Assembly (NCBI GenBank): GCA_947367115.1
Contig: CANBCW010000026.1
Location: forward strand, 1-32,157
Reading direction: 5' to 3'
DNA length: 32,157 nt
Source of the DNA: an uncultured Clostridia bacterium
GTDB taxonomy: Bacteria; Bacillota; Clostridia; Oscillospirales; Oscillospiraceae
Part shown: piece by piece, positions 1-8,436 of the stretch
How positions within the stretch are numbered: position 1 is the first letter of the stretch
Layout of the letters: each line of letters opens with the position of its first letter
The notes under the pieces: generated by a model
What the model was told of the DNA's origin: nothing
Seen by the model: the letters and a program-made list of their open reading frames with translations, nothing else
The model's database searches: none
Program-made: the position numbers and the translations under genes

Positions 1-140
1 TTGGGGGTCACTCGGTAACGAAGCGCTCAGATCTCGCAGATAAAACGATACCGAGCGGTACCCAATGGCGTAACGATGCCTGACCAGCCGAACACGAATC
101 GTCCGCCGGCACTGCCGGCAAGCAACAATTTATCGTTCCA
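1..140. repeat. Right half of a dispersed inverted-repeat element (partial, cut by the window edge)
   Basis: Bases 1-97 match 32061-32157 with three differences (positions 20, 33 and 78). This copy continues through a perfect GCCGGC-ACT-GCCGGC hairpin (105-119) and ends in CAACAATTTATCGTTCCA (123-140). That end is the reverse complement, with one mismatch, of the sequence that opens the copy at 31985. Inside the shared core CTCGGTA (11-17) can pair with TACCGAG (49-55), and TTGGG (1-5) with CCCAA (61-65), so the core can fold into a long hairpin. No coding frame looks real. It resembles a MITE-like or structured intergenic repeat. Whether it is mobile, transcribed or both cannot be told here. 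Confidence 0.8.
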
Positions 141-204
141 GGCGCATGGACAAATTCTCTAAATCCCCGCCCTGCGGTTTGTACAAGCTGTTGAAAAATA
201 GCCC

Positions 205-233
205 TTGACTTTAGTCTGCTAAAGTGGTAATAT
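205..233 (+). promoter_or_regulatory. Sigma-70 type promoter of the his operon
   Basis: TTGACT (205-210), a 17-bp spacer and TAATAT (228-233) form a near-consensus vegetative promoter. Transcription should begin near 240, leaving a leader of only about 23 nt before the first start codon at 263. That is too short for a T-box or attenuator, so control must come from the operator lying over the spacer. Confidence 0.8.
208..225. promoter_or_regulatory. Palindromic operator overlapping the his promoter
   Basis: ACTTTAG-TCTG-CTAAAGT is a perfect inverted repeat with 7-bp arms and a 4-bp centre. It begins inside the -35 hexamer and fills most of the promoter spacer, so a bound dimer would block RNA polymerase. 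The first gene downstream encodes a TrpR-family protein, and TrpR-type dimers bind such palindromes. Histidine-responsive autorepression by that protein is the natural reading but is inferred. Confidence 0.7.
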
Positions 234-262
234 ATCCACACTACTGTTTTGGAGGAATCGTC

Positions 263-544
263 ATGAAGCGAAACGCATCCACAGACCGGCTGTTCCAGAC
301 CATCCTCAATCTGCAAACCATCGACGAATGCTACGCCTACTTTGAAGACCTATGCACCATTAAAGAGCTGAACGACATGGCTCAGCGGCTGGATGCCGCC
401 ATTCTTCTGGCCGATGGGCTCAGCTACCAAAAGATCATGGAGCAGGTCGCCATCAGCACCGCTACCATTGGCCGGGTCAGCAGGTGCCTGAATTACGGCA
501 CCGGCGGCTATAAGGCTGCCATTGAGAAATTGAAGGAGGACTAA
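263..544 (+). CDS. TrpR-family (YerC/HisR-type) transcriptional repressor
   Basis: A 93-residue protein covering essentially the whole TrpR/YerC-like helical domain. The helix-turn-helix lies around residues 50-80 (GLSYQKIMEQVAISTATIGR, followed by VSRCLNYG). The start at 263 is chosen because GGAGGA (251-256) sits 6 nt upstream; the upstream in-frame ATG at 224 lies inside the promoter spacer. Its stop is 2 nt before the hisZ start, so it is the first gene of the his operon. YerC/HisR-type proteins are predicted regulators of histidine biosynthesis in Firmicutes, which fits this position and the palindrome at 208-225. Family assignment is firm. The ligand (probably histidine) is inferred. 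Confidence 0.85.
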   Translation: MKRNASTDRLFQTILNLQTIDECYAYFEDLCTIKELNDMAQRLDAAILLADGLSYQKIMEQVAISTATIGRVSRCLNYGTGGYKAAIEKLKED

Positions 545-546
545 CC

Positions 547-1662
547 ATGCAAAACGCGGTTGGATCTGCCGAGCGGGTGGCTCTCGCCCTCCGTTCCTTA
601 TATAATCAGTACGGCTACAGCCAGTACAAAATGAGTAAATTTGAGGAATACGATCTCTACGCCCGGAACAAGGACTTTCTGATCTCCGACAGTGTCATCA
701 CCTTCACCGATACCAATGGTAAGCTCATGGCGCTGAAACCCGATGTGACCCTTTCCATTGTAAAGAACAGCAAAGATCAGTCCTCCGTCCAGAAACTATA
801 TTATAATGAGAATGTCTACCGGGTCACCAAGGGCTCCCACGGTTTCCGGGAGATCATGCAGGTGGGGCTGGAAGCATTAGGCCCCATTGATGATTATTGC
901 ATCACAGAAGTGCTGCTGCTGGCGGCTCAGAGTCTGCAGGCTATCTCCGGAGAAACAGTTCTGGACGTGTCACACCTGGGAATCCTGAAAGAACTGACAG
1001 ACAGCATCGGCATCCCCAACGACAGCCGTGAGAAACTGGTCAAATTTATCAGCGAAAAGAACTCCCACGAGCTGACCGCTCTTTGTCAGGAAGCCGGTAT
1101 CCGTGAGGATCAGATTGAGCTGCTTCGCTGGCTCGTTTCCACCAGCGGCACCCCCGATACGGTGCTTCCCCAAATGGAGTCCATGCTTTCAGGTTTGGTC
1201 AGCCAGCAAACCCTGACCCAGTTTCATAATGTGATCCGCGCTCTGGACGGCAGCGGTGTGGAGAAGCTGCTGCGCATTGATTTCTCCGTGGTGGACGATA
1301 TCCACTATTATAATGGTATCGTGTTCAAGGGCTTCGTCAATGGTCTGCCCGGCAGTGTTCTGTCCGGCGGTCAGTACGATAAGCTGATGCGTAAGATGAA
1401 GCGTGCATCCGGTGCCATTGGCTTCGCGGTCTACATGGATATGCTGGATCGGCTGGAGCAGCCTGATGACCGCTACGATGTGGATACGGTACTGCTTTAT
1501 GACGAGACTGTGTCCCTGTCCGCCATCCGTCAGCAGGCACAGTGCCTGACTGCCCAGGGCATCAGCGTCCTGGCGCAGCGGACGATCCCTGGAAACATCC
1601 GTTACCGGCAGCTTTTGAAGATCAACGGAAATGAGGTGCAGTTCCTTGAAAACAATGCTTAA
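547..1662 (+). CDS. hisZ: ATP phosphoribosyltransferase regulatory subunit HisZ
   Basis: A 371-residue paralogue of the class II histidyl-tRNA synthetase catalytic core. It contains the motif-2-like segment LKPDVTLSIVKN (about residues 60-71) and the glycine-rich stretch LPGSVLSGGQYDKLMRKM near residue 270. It is shorter than a true HisRS and shows no anticodon-binding domain. HisZ forms a complex with short-form HisG, activates ATP phosphoribosyltransferase and mediates histidine feedback inhibition. The adjoining hisG is indeed the short form lacking the C-terminal regulatory domain. GGAGGA at 535-540 supports the start at 547. The 3' end overlaps the chosen hisG start by 8 bp, which implies translational coupling of the two subunits. 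Confidence 0.93.
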   Translation: MQNAVGSAERVALALRSLYNQYGYSQYKMSKFEEYDLYARNKDFLISDSVITFTDTNGKLMALKPDVTLSIVKNSKDQSSVQKLYYNENVYRVTKGSHGFREIMQVGLEALGPIDDYCITEVLLLAAQSLQAISGETVLDVSHLGILKELTDSIGIPNDSREKLVKFISEKNSHELTALCQEAGIREDQIELLRWLVSTSGTPDTVLPQMESMLSGLVSQQTLTQFHNVIRALDGSGVEKLLRIDFSVVDDIHYYNGIVFKGFVNGLPGSVLSGGQYDKLMRKMKRASGAIGFAVYMDMLDRLEQPDDRYDVDTVLLYDETVSLSAIRQQAQCLTAQGISVLAQRTIPGNIRYRQLLKINGNEVQFLENNA

Positions 1663-2284
1663 TATCGCCTTACCCAAAGGCCGCCTTGGGGAAAAGGTCT
1701 ACGCTATGTTTGAAAAGGCGGGCTTCCCCTGCCCCTCCATCAAGGAAAATAACCGCAAGCTGATCTTTGAGAACGAGGAATGCGGCGTTCGCTATTTCTG
1801 GGTAAAGCCCTCGGACGTGGCCATCTACGTAGAGCGGGGCGCTGCGGACATTGGCGTTGCCGGAAAAGATATATTGCTCGAATACGAGCCCGACATTTAT
1901 GAACTGCTGGATCTGGGTCTGGGCAAATGCCGCATGGCGGTAGCCGCCAAGGCCGACTTCCGGGATGATACCCGAAAGACACTGCGGGTGGCGACCAAAT
2001 TCACAAACATCGCCAGCGCTTACTACCGTTCCAAGGGTCGGGATATCGACATTATCCACCTGAACGGCTCCATCGAAATCGCCCCCATCCTGGGGCTGAG
2101 CGATGTGATCGTAGACATTGTAGAGACCGGCACAACACTGAAAGAAAACAACCTGCTGGTGTATGACACCATCGTTCCCATTTCTGCCCGGCTGATCGCC
2201 AACAAGACCAGCTACAAATTCAAGGGCTCCGAGATCGACCAAATCCTTCGCAGCATGGCTGCGCAGATGGAGGAAAGCAAATGA
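1655..2284 (+). CDS. hisG: ATP phosphoribosyltransferase, short form, HisG
   Basis: Catalyses the first committed step of histidine synthesis, joining ATP and PRPP. The product is 209 residues from the ATG at 1655 and opens with the family-typical MLNIALPKGRLGEKV. An in-frame ATG at 1631 would add eight residues unlike the family. The PRPP-binding segment VDIVETGTTLKENNL lies near residue 155. The length fits the short form that needs HisZ, and the regulatory ACT-like C-terminal domain of long HisG is absent. The gene overlaps hisZ by 8 bp and hisD by 4 bp (ATGA). Confidence 0.95.
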   Translation: MLNIALPKGRLGEKVYAMFEKAGFPCPSIKENNRKLIFENEECGVRYFWVKPSDVAIYVERGAADIGVAGKDILLEYEPDIYELLDLGLGKCRMAVAAKADFRDDTRKTLRVATKFTNIASAYYRSKGRDIDIIHLNGSIEIAPILGLSDVIVDIVETGTTLKENNLLVYDTIVPISARLIANKTSYKFKGSEIDQILRSMAAQMEESK

Positions 2285-3561
2285 TCAAGATCATGAAATA
2301 CGGCGAAGTCTCTCCTGACGAGATCTTCGCAAGGGTAGAACCCACCGTCAATGTGGAGCGCATCGTCACAGATATTATCGCCGATGTCCGCGCGAACGGC
2401 GACAAAGCCCTGTATGCGTACTGTGAAAAGTTCGACAAAGCCAAGCTCACCACTCTGCTGGTGACCAAAGAAGAGATCGACGAAGCGGTCGCTTCTGTTG
2501 ATCCCGGTTTCATCAAAATCTTGGAGAAGGCCGCCGCCAACATCCGAAAATTCCATGCCCGGCAGGTTCGCAACAGCTTCATCATCAACGACGAGGATGG
2601 CATCCTCATGGGACAGAAGATCATCCCCGTTGACCGGGCAGGTCTGTATGTCCCCGGCGGCACCGCCGCCTATCCTTCCACCGTGCTGATGGACTCTATC
2701 CCTGCCAAGATTGCCGGTGTCCGGGAGCTGGTCATGGTCACCCCGCCCAATGCGGAAGGCAGGATCAATCCTGTGATCCTCGCCGCCGCCCATGTTGCAG
2801 GCGTTGACAAGATCTTCAAGGTCGGCGGCGCTCAGGCCATTGCCGCCCTTGCTTACGGCACGGAAAGCATACCTAAGGTAGACAAGATCGTAGGCCCCGG
2901 AAACGCCTTTGTGGCAGAGGCCAAGAAGCAGGTCTTTGGTCAGGTATCCATCGATATGATCGCCGGCCCCAGCGAGATTTTGATTGTGGCCGACGGCGCG
3001 TCCAATCCCCGCCATTTAGCCGCCGATCTGCTGAGTCAGGCAGAGCACGACAAACTGGCCAGCGCCGTGCTGGTAACGGACAGTGCGGAACTGGCTCTTG
3101 CCGTGCAAGCGGAGCTGGAAGTGCAGATTCCCAAGCTGGAGCGTGCCGATATTGCCCGGGCATCCATCGATAACAACGGCAAGATCATCGTCGCAGACAA
3201 TTTAGAGAAAGTCATCGCCATTTCCAACGAGATCGCCCCGGAGCACCTGGAGCTGTGTGTGGACAATCCCTTTGATTATCTCGACAGCATCCGCCACGCG
3301 GGCAGTGTTTTCATGGGCCGCAATTGTCCGGAAGCCCTGGGCGATTACTTTGCAGGCCCCAACCACACCCTGCCTACCAGCGGCATGGCTCGGTTCAGCA
3401 GCCCTTTAAGCGTGGATGACTTCATCAAAAAGACCCAATATACCTATTACACGCATGACGCATTGGCGAGAGTTGCCAAGGACGTGGCTGCCTTCGCCAC
3501 CGCCGAGGGTCTGACCGCTCACGCGAAAAGTGCCTTGATCCGCACGGAGGATGACCAATGA
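2281..3561 (+). CDS. hisD: Histidinol dehydrogenase HisD
   Basis: Catalyses the last two steps of the pathway, NAD-dependent oxidation of L-histidinol to histidinal and then histidine. The 426-residue product is full length. Visible family blocks include GLYVPGGTAAYPSTVLM, VGGAQAIAALAYGTESIP, the zinc-site region LLSQAEHD, the catalytic EIAPEHLEL and GPNHTLPTSGMARFSSPL. The start at 2281 overlaps the hisG stop (ATGA), with GGAGGA a few bases upstream. The stop overlaps the hisC start in the same way. No key block is missing, so it should be active. Confidence 0.96.
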   Translation: MIKIMKYGEVSPDEIFARVEPTVNVERIVTDIIADVRANGDKALYAYCEKFDKAKLTTLLVTKEEIDEAVASVDPGFIKILEKAAANIRKFHARQVRNSFIINDEDGILMGQKIIPVDRAGLYVPGGTAAYPSTVLMDSIPAKIAGVRELVMVTPPNAEGRINPVILAAAHVAGVDKIFKVGGAQAIAALAYGTESIPKVDKIVGPGNAFVAEAKKQVFGQVSIDMIAGPSEILIVADGASNPRHLAADLLSQAEHDKLASAVLVTDSAELALAVQAELEVQIPKLERADIARASIDNNGKIIVADNLEKVIAISNEIAPEHLELCVDNPFDYLDSIRHAGSVFMGRNCPEALGDYFAGPNHTLPTSGMARFSSPLSVDDFIKKTQYTYYTHDALARVAKDVAAFATAEGLTAHAKSALIRTEDDQ

Positions 3562-4622
3562 GCCGCTTTTTCAGTAAAAAATATTCCAGTCTGACCCCTT
3601 ATACCCCCGGCGAACAGCCCCGGGATCAGCGATACATCAAGCTGAACACCAATGAATCTCCGTTCCCTCCCTCCTCCATAGCCCAGCAGCGAGCAAAGGA
3701 AGAGCTGGACAGGCTCCAACTCTATTCCGACCCTTGCTGCACCGCGCTGACCGCTAAGGCTGCTCAGGTTCTGGGAATTGAAGAAGATGAGATTCTGTTC
3801 TCCAATGGCTCCGACGAAGTGCTCAACTTTGCATTCATGGCCTTCTGTGATGAAAGTCACCCGGCGATCTTTCCGGATATCACCTACGGCTTTTACAAGG
3901 TCTTTGCCCGGCTCAATGGCATTCCCTATGAAGAAATCCCTCTGAAAGATGATTTCACCATTGCCGTCAAAGATTATGTAAACCAAAACAAGACCATCTT
4001 TATTGCGAACCCCAACGCTCCCACCGGCATTTGCCTGTCGCTGGAGCAGATAGAAGCCATCGTCAAAAGCAATCCCAACAATGTAGTGGTCATTGACGAG
4101 GCCTATGTGGATTTCGGCGGGGAAAGCGCCATTCCCTTGACAAAAACGTATGACAATCTGCTGGTTATTCAGACCTTCTCCAAATCCCGCTCCATGGCTG
4201 GTGCAAGACTGGGCTTTGCCGTGGGCTGCAAGGCGCTCATTCAGGATCTGAACACCATCAAATACTCCGTTAACCCCTACAACGTCAACCGTATGACCAT
4301 GGCTGCCGGTTTGGGCGCATTGGAGGATGCGGATTATTTCCGCGCCAACTGTCAAAAGATCATAAACAATCGGACATGGACAACCGAAGCACTTCAGGAA
4401 CTGGGCTTCACGGTTCTCCCCTCCACAGCCAATTTCGTCTTTGCGAAAAACAATGCCATTCCCGGCAAGGAACTGTACTTGAAGCTAAAGGCCAGGGGCA
4501 TCCTTGTCCGCCACTTCGCCACCCCCCGGCTGACAGATTTTGTGCGCGTCACCATTGGAAGCGCTGAGCAGATGTCTGCCTTTATCAGCCGCACCAAAGA
4601 AATACTGGAGGAAATCAAATGA
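3558..4622 (+). CDS. hisC: Histidinol-phosphate aminotransferase HisC
   Basis: A PLP-dependent class I/II aminotransferase that converts imidazole acetol phosphate and glutamate to histidinol phosphate. The 354-residue product shows the early KLNTNESPFPPS block, NPNAPTG in the cofactor-binding region, VVIDEAYVDF, and TFSKSRSMAGARLGF, which carries the lysine that forms the Schiff base. Length and motif order are normal for bacterial HisC. It overlaps hisD and hisB by 4 bp each (ATGA). Its product needs a histidinol-phosphate phosphatase, which is not encoded in this window. Confidence 0.95.
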   Translation: MSRFFSKKYSSLTPYTPGEQPRDQRYIKLNTNESPFPPSSIAQQRAKEELDRLQLYSDPCCTALTAKAAQVLGIEEDEILFSNGSDEVLNFAFMAFCDESHPAIFPDITYGFYKVFARLNGIPYEEIPLKDDFTIAVKDYVNQNKTIFIANPNAPTGICLSLEQIEAIVKSNPNNVVVIDEAYVDFGGESAIPLTKTYDNLLVIQTFSKSRSMAGARLGFAVGCKALIQDLNTIKYSVNPYNVNRMTMAAGLGALEDADYFRANCQKIINNRTWTTEALQELGFTVLPSTANFVFAKNNAIPGKELYLKLKARGILVRHFATPRLTDFVRVTIGSAEQMSAFISRTKEILEEIK

Positions 4623-5206
4623 GAACTTCTGAGCTGAAACGTTCCACCGCTGAAACGGACATTTCCCTCTGCTTAAATCTGGACGGAACCGGAGCAAGCG
4701 AAATCGAGACCGGCTGCGGTTTTCTGGATCACATGCTGATCCTGTTTGCTCGTCACGGCCGCTTTGACCTGAATATCACCTGCCAGGGCGATACCTATGT
4801 AGACGATCACCATACCGTTGAGGACATCGGCATTTCTTTGGGCAAGGCTTTCAAGGAGGCTCTGGGTGACAAGAAAGGGATCACTCGCTATGGCAGCACT
4901 GTGCTCCCCATGGACGAAAGCCTGATTCTTTCCGCTGTTGACCTGTCCGGCCGGGGTTACCTTGGCTATGCGCTGGAGATTCCCACCGAAAAAGTCGGCA
5001 CTTTCGACACGGAACTGGTAGAAGAATTCTGGCTGGGCTTTATCCGCAGCGCCGAATGCACTCTGCATATCCGTCAGCTTGCCGGTTCTAATTCCCACCA
5101 CATTATCGAAGGCACATTTAAGTCCGTGGCTCGCAGCTTAAAAGCGGCCGTCGCCATTGATACAGCCTTTGCCGATGAGATTCCCTCTACGAAAGGTGTG
5201 CTGTAA
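4619..5206 (+). CDS. hisB: Imidazoleglycerol-phosphate dehydratase HisB (monofunctional)
   Basis: Dehydrates imidazole glycerol phosphate to imidazole acetol phosphate. The 195-residue protein is the single-domain form, without the N-terminal phosphatase found in enterobacterial HisB. Metal-binding histidine clusters are visible in CGFLDHMLILFARHG, DDHHTVEDIGISLGKA and NSHHIIEGTFKSVARSL, together with the conserved MDESL segment. It starts in an ATGA overlap with hisC, and its stop codon directly abuts the hisH start (TAAATG). Confidence 0.96.
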   Translation: MRTSELKRSTAETDISLCLNLDGTGASEIETGCGFLDHMLILFARHGRFDLNITCQGDTYVDDHHTVEDIGISLGKAFKEALGDKKGITRYGSTVLPMDESLILSAVDLSGRGYLGYALEIPTEKVGTFDTELVEEFWLGFIRSAECTLHIRQLAGSNSHHIIEGTFKSVARSLKAAVAIDTAFADEIPSTKGVL

Positions 5207-5833
5207 ATGGTAGCCATCGTTGATTACGGCGTGGGTAACCTCTTTTCTCTGGAATGTTCCCTGAACGCCATTGGCGCGGAGGTCGTCGTCACCGCCGATC
5301 CTCACGTTCTGAAACAAGCCGATCAGGTGCTGCTCCCCGGCGTAGGTGCCTTTGAGGACGCGGCGAAAAAACTGCGCGCCACCGGACTGGACGCTGTCCT
5401 GAAGGACTTAGCCGCCAGCGGCAAGCCTCTGCTGGGCATTTGCCTCGGCATGCAGATGCTCTTTGAGAAAAGCTACGAATACGGCGAGCATGAGGGTCTG
5501 GGACTCATTCCCGGCAAGGTGGTGCCCATGGAGGGTGCTATACCGGCAGATTATAAGATTCCTCATATTGGCTGGAACGCCCTGCGCTTTAAAAAAGCCT
5601 GTCCCCTGTTCAAAAACATCAAGGACGGCGACTGCGTTTACTTTGTCCATTCCTATTTCGCCACGGATTGTGAAGCCAATGTCACCGCCACCGCCGAATA
5701 CGGCCGGTCACTGACCGCCGCCGTTGCCAACAAAAATGTGTTTGGCTGCCAGTTCCATCCGGAAAAGAGCGGCAGCGTGGGTCTTGCCATCCTCAAAGCA
5801 TTCACGGAACTGAAGGAGGAGGATTTATGCTGA
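5207..5833 (+). CDS. hisH: Imidazole glycerol phosphate synthase glutaminase subunit HisH
   Basis: A class I glutamine amidotransferase that hydrolyses glutamine and channels ammonia to HisF. The 208-residue product has the oxyanion strand PGVGAFEDA, the nucleophile elbow LLGICLGMQMLFE with the catalytic cysteine near residue 80, YFVHSYF, and the His-Glu pair in FGCQFHPEKSG. The start codon directly follows the hisB stop. The end overlaps hisA by 7 bp. HisF, its partner, is two genes downstream. Confidence 0.96.
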   Translation: MVAIVDYGVGNLFSLECSLNAIGAEVVVTADPHVLKQADQVLLPGVGAFEDAAKKLRATGLDAVLKDLAASGKPLLGICLGMQMLFEKSYEYGEHEGLGLIPGKVVPMEGAIPADYKIPHIGWNALRFKKACPLFKNIKDGDCVYFVHSYFATDCEANVTATAEYGRSLTAAVANKNVFGCQFHPEKSGSVGLAILKAFTELKEEDLC

Positions 5834-6540
5834 TCTATCCCGCTATTGACCTGTACGGCGGCAAAGCCGTACGGCTTTACAAGGGTGATTACGCCCAGAT
5901 GACGGTCTACAACGACAACCCAGTAGAAGTCGCGCTGGACTTCCTCCGCTGCGGTGCGAGCCGCGTCCATCTGGTTGACTTAGAGGGCGCAAAGAACGGC
6001 ACCACCCCCAATTTTGAAACCGTCACTGCCATCAAAAAAGCGACCTCCCTGTTCTGCGAGATCGGCGGCGGCATCCGCAGTATGGAAACCATTGACCGTT
6101 ACATATCTTCCGGCATTGACCGGGTCATTCTGGGTACCGCCGCCGTAACGAAGCCGGGCTTTGTGGAAGCTGCCATCGCAAAATATGGCGACAAGATCGC
6201 CGTAGGCATCGATATCAAGGACGGCTTCGTGGCCATCAAGGGCTGGACGGTAAAATCCGAAGAAAACGCCATGGATTTCTGCGAAAAAATGCAAAAAATA
6301 GGCGTTAAGACCATGATCTGCACCGATATTTCCAAGGACGGCGCCATGCAGGGCACCAACCATGCGCTCTATCAGGAATTGTCCGAAACGTTTGACATGA
6401 ACATCATTGCCTCCGGCGGTGTTTCTTCCATCGAAGATGTGGAACGTTTGGCGAAGCTGAATATCCACGGTGCCATCGTCGGTAAGGCCTACTATACCGG
6501 AGCCATCGGCCTGAGAGACGCGATTGAGGTGGCAAAATGA
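5827..6540 (+). CDS. hisA: ProFAR isomerase HisA
   Basis: A (beta/alpha)8-barrel isomerase acting on phosphoribosylformimino-AICAR phosphate. The 237-residue product opens with LIYPAIDLYGGKAVRLYKGD, containing the catalytic Asp of strand 1. It has the two phosphate-binding glycine motifs IGGGIRSMETIDRYI and IIASGGVSSIEDVERL, and the second catalytic Asp in CTDISKDGAMQGTN. GGAGGA just upstream, inside hisH, supports the start at 5827. The stop overlaps the hisF start. Confidence 0.95.
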   Translation: MLIYPAIDLYGGKAVRLYKGDYAQMTVYNDNPVEVALDFLRCGASRVHLVDLEGAKNGTTPNFETVTAIKKATSLFCEIGGGIRSMETIDRYISSGIDRVILGTAAVTKPGFVEAAIAKYGDKIAVGIDIKDGFVAIKGWTVKSEENAMDFCEKMQKIGVKTMICTDISKDGAMQGTNHALYQELSETFDMNIIASGGVSSIEDVERLAKLNIHGAIVGKAYYTGAIGLRDAIEVAK

Positions 6541-7295
6541 TCACAAAACGAATTATCCCCTGCCTGGATGTCAAAAATGGGCGGGTAGTCAAGGGTATGA
6601 ATTTTGAGGGGCTTCAGGATGTGTCCTCTCCCGTGACCCTTGCAAAATTTTACAGCGAATGCGGTGCGGATGAGCTGGTGTTCTACGATATCACAGCTTC
6701 CTCCGACGGACGCAAGCTGTTCACCGACATTTTGGTGGAGACCGCGAAAACCGTATTCATCCCCCTGACCGTCGGCGGCGGTATTAACACCGTTGCGGAC
6801 TTTGACCGTGTTCTTAAATGCGGTGCGGACAAAGTCAGCGTCAACTCCGGAGCAATCCGTAACCCCGATCTGATCTATGAAGCCGCCAAGCTCTATGGCA
6901 ATCAGTGTGTGGTGCTGTCCGCGGACATCAAGCGTGTAGACGGCGTATTCCGGGTCTTCGCAAAAGGCGGCCGGGAAAATACCGGTATGGAGGCCATTGA
7001 GTGGATCCGCCGCTGTGTTGGCAACGGCGCGGGCGAGGTTGTCGTCAACTCCATCGACACTGACGGTGTCAAGGGTGGCTTTGATCTTGAGATGCTGGAT
7101 GCTGTGTGCAGCGCCGTCAGCGTTCCGGTGATCGCCTCCGGTGGTGCCGGCAAGATCGATGATTTTATCACACTGTTCCACGCACTGCCTAAGGTAGACG
7201 CAGGCTTAGCCGCCTCTATCTTCCACTTCGGAGAGGTCGCCATCAAAGATCTGAAGGCCGAAATGGCAAAAGCAAACATTCCCACCAGACTGTAA
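6537..7295 (+). CDS. hisF: Imidazole glycerol phosphate synthase cyclase subunit HisF
   Basis: Uses ammonia from HisH to close the imidazole ring, yielding imidazole glycerol phosphate and AICAR. The 252-residue barrel protein opens with [19 protein letters not shown], including the catalytic Asp of CLDV. It has the half-barrel phosphate sites [15 protein letters not shown] and [12 protein letters not shown], and the second catalytic Asp in [15 protein letters not shown]. It overlaps hisA by 4 bp and lies 11 bp before hisIE, whose ribosome site AAGGAG falls in that gap. Confidence 0.96.
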   Translation: MITKRIIPCLDVKNGRVVKGMNFEGLQDVSSPVTLAKFYSECGADELVFYDITASSDGRKLFTDILVETAKTVFIPLTVGGGINTVADFDRVLKCGADKVSVNSGAIRNPDLIYEAAKLYGNQCVVLSADIKRVDGVFRVFAKGGRENTGMEAIEWIRRCVGNGAGEVVVNSIDTDGVKGGFDLEMLDAVCSAVSVPVIASGGAGKIDDFITLFHALPKVDAGLAASIFHFGEVAIKDLKAEMAKANIPTRL

Positions 7296-7306
7296 GGAGA
7301 ATAACC

Positions 7307-7957
7307 ATGCTCAACATTGACGAACTGAAATTTGACGAAAAAGGTCTGATCCCCGCCATCGTGGTAGATGCCGTGACCAAGCGCGTGCTGACCCTGGCAT
7401 ACATGAACAAAGAAAGCCTTGCCATCTCCATAGAGAAGGAGCTGACCTGCTTCTGGAGCCGTTCCCGCAATGAACTGTGGCTCAAGGGTGAGACCAGCGG
7501 CAACTACCAGCATATCGTATCCATCACCGCCGACTGTGATAAGGACGCTCTGGTCGTCATGGTGGAACCCGACGGCCCTGCCTGCCATCAGGGAACCGTT
7601 TCCTGCTTTGAGAATCCTGTCTTCCAAAGCGAAGAACGCCATGAATTTTCTTATCAGGGGCTGATGGAGCTGATCAAGGGTCGTAAGACCGAAAAAAAGG
7701 AAGGCTCCTACACCACTTACCTTTTTGAAAAGGGTCTTGATAAGATCCTGAAAAAAGTGGGTGAGGAATGCACCGAGGTCATCATTGCCGCCAAAGATGA
7801 CGACAAGAAGGAAACCATATATGAGGTTGCTGACCTTGCCTATCACGTCATGGTCATGATGATCCAGATGGGCATTTCCCTGGAGGATATCCACAGGGAG
7901 CTGGCTTCCCGCCATGTGATTGACCATAAGGTCAAGCAGGAGAAAATGACCAAATAA
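7307..7957 (+). CDS. hisI: Bifunctional PR-AMP cyclohydrolase / PR-ATP pyrophosphatase HisIE
   Basis: Performs steps two and three of the pathway. The N-terminal HisI domain (about residues 1-105) shows [19 protein letters not shown], the metal-site DCDKDALVV and [10 protein letters not shown]. The C-terminal HisE domain (about 125-205) shows the MazG-like helices [18 protein letters not shown] and [14 protein letters not shown] with their acidic metal ligands. The 216-residue length matches other fused HisIE proteins. It is the last gene of the operon and is followed within 6 bp by a strong terminator. Confidence 0.95.
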   Translation: MLNIDELKFDEKGLIPAIVVDAVTKRVLTLAYMNKESLAISIEKELTCFWSRSRNELWLKGETSGNYQHIVSITADCDKDALVVMVEPDGPACHQGTVSCFENPVFQSEERHEFSYQGLMELIKGRKTEKKEGSYTTYLFEKGLDKILKKVGEECTEVIIAAKDDDKKETIYEVADLAYHVMVMMIQMGISLEDIHRELASRHVIDHKVKQEKMTK

Positions 7958-7963
7958 CACAGT

Positions 7964-8000
7964 GCAGCCGCTGCGGTATCCGCAGCGGCTGCTTCTTTTT
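7964..8000 (+). terminator. Rho-independent terminator of the his operon
   Basis: A perfect 13-bp GC-rich stem (7964-7976 with 7980-7992) and a TAT loop are followed by TTCTTTTT. The T-run overlaps the stop codon of the convergent thioesterase gene by two bases, so the hairpin separates the two transcripts. Confidence 0.93.
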
Positions 8001-8436
8001 ATCGTTCCAATGCCTTATAAAAATACGTTGCGGTGCTGCTGACGCACAGCTTGTCCGGCTCAGTCTCCCGAAATAACGCAGCCGCCACATGGATCAGGCT
8101 TTTTGTCACGGAAACCAGCCGCACCAGGATCAGCACCCCTTCTCCCGGAATCAACGGCCGGTGATAATTCAGGTGCAGCTCAATGGCCGGGGCAATGCCC
8201 TCCCCGGGCTTGACGCAGTAGGCCACAGCCCCCATGGCCTGATCAGCAATCGTGGCGCACATACCGCCGTGAAGCGTCCCCTGAGGATTCCGCATCCATG
8301 CTTCCGTTTTCCCAGCAAACAATATCTCCTGCCGCTGTTCATCATATTCCAGTGGCTGCAAACGCAGCAGGTCGCCCACAGACTCCGGTGCTGTCTCATG
8401 CAGCTGCGAAAGGCGCTGTCTGATCTTCTCGATCAC
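7999..8436 (-). CDS. PaaI-type hotdog-fold acyl-CoA thioesterase
   Basis: A 145-residue single-domain protein with the hotdog helix motif GTLHGGMCATIADQAMG (about residues 52-68). The aspartate in this motif is the usual catalytic acid of PaaI-like thioesterases, which hydrolyse aryl- or acyl-CoA esters. A GTG at 8436 is preferred as start because AAGGAG (8450-8445) lies 8 nt upstream. The in-frame ATG at 8442 would leave only 2 nt, and a GTG at 8445 overlaps the ribosome site itself. TATCAT (8463-8458) with TTGCAT (8486-8481) could be a promoter, though its leader would be very short. The substrate is unknown. Confidence 0.8.
   Translation of the reverse strand: MIEKIRQRLSQLHETAPESVGDLLRLQPLEYDEQRQEILFAGKTEAWMRNPQGTLHGGMCATIADQAMGAVAYCVKPGEGIAPAIELHLNYHRPLIPGEGVLILVRLVSVTKSLIHVAAALFRETEPDKLCVSSTATYFYKALER

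Noticed and set aside
7998..8009. TTTATCGTTCCA, identical to the 12-bp end of the dispersed element (129-140)
   Set aside because: It encodes the last codons of the thioesterase and the terminator T-run, with no further similarity to the element on either side. Probably coincidence, though a relic terminus cannot be fully excluded.
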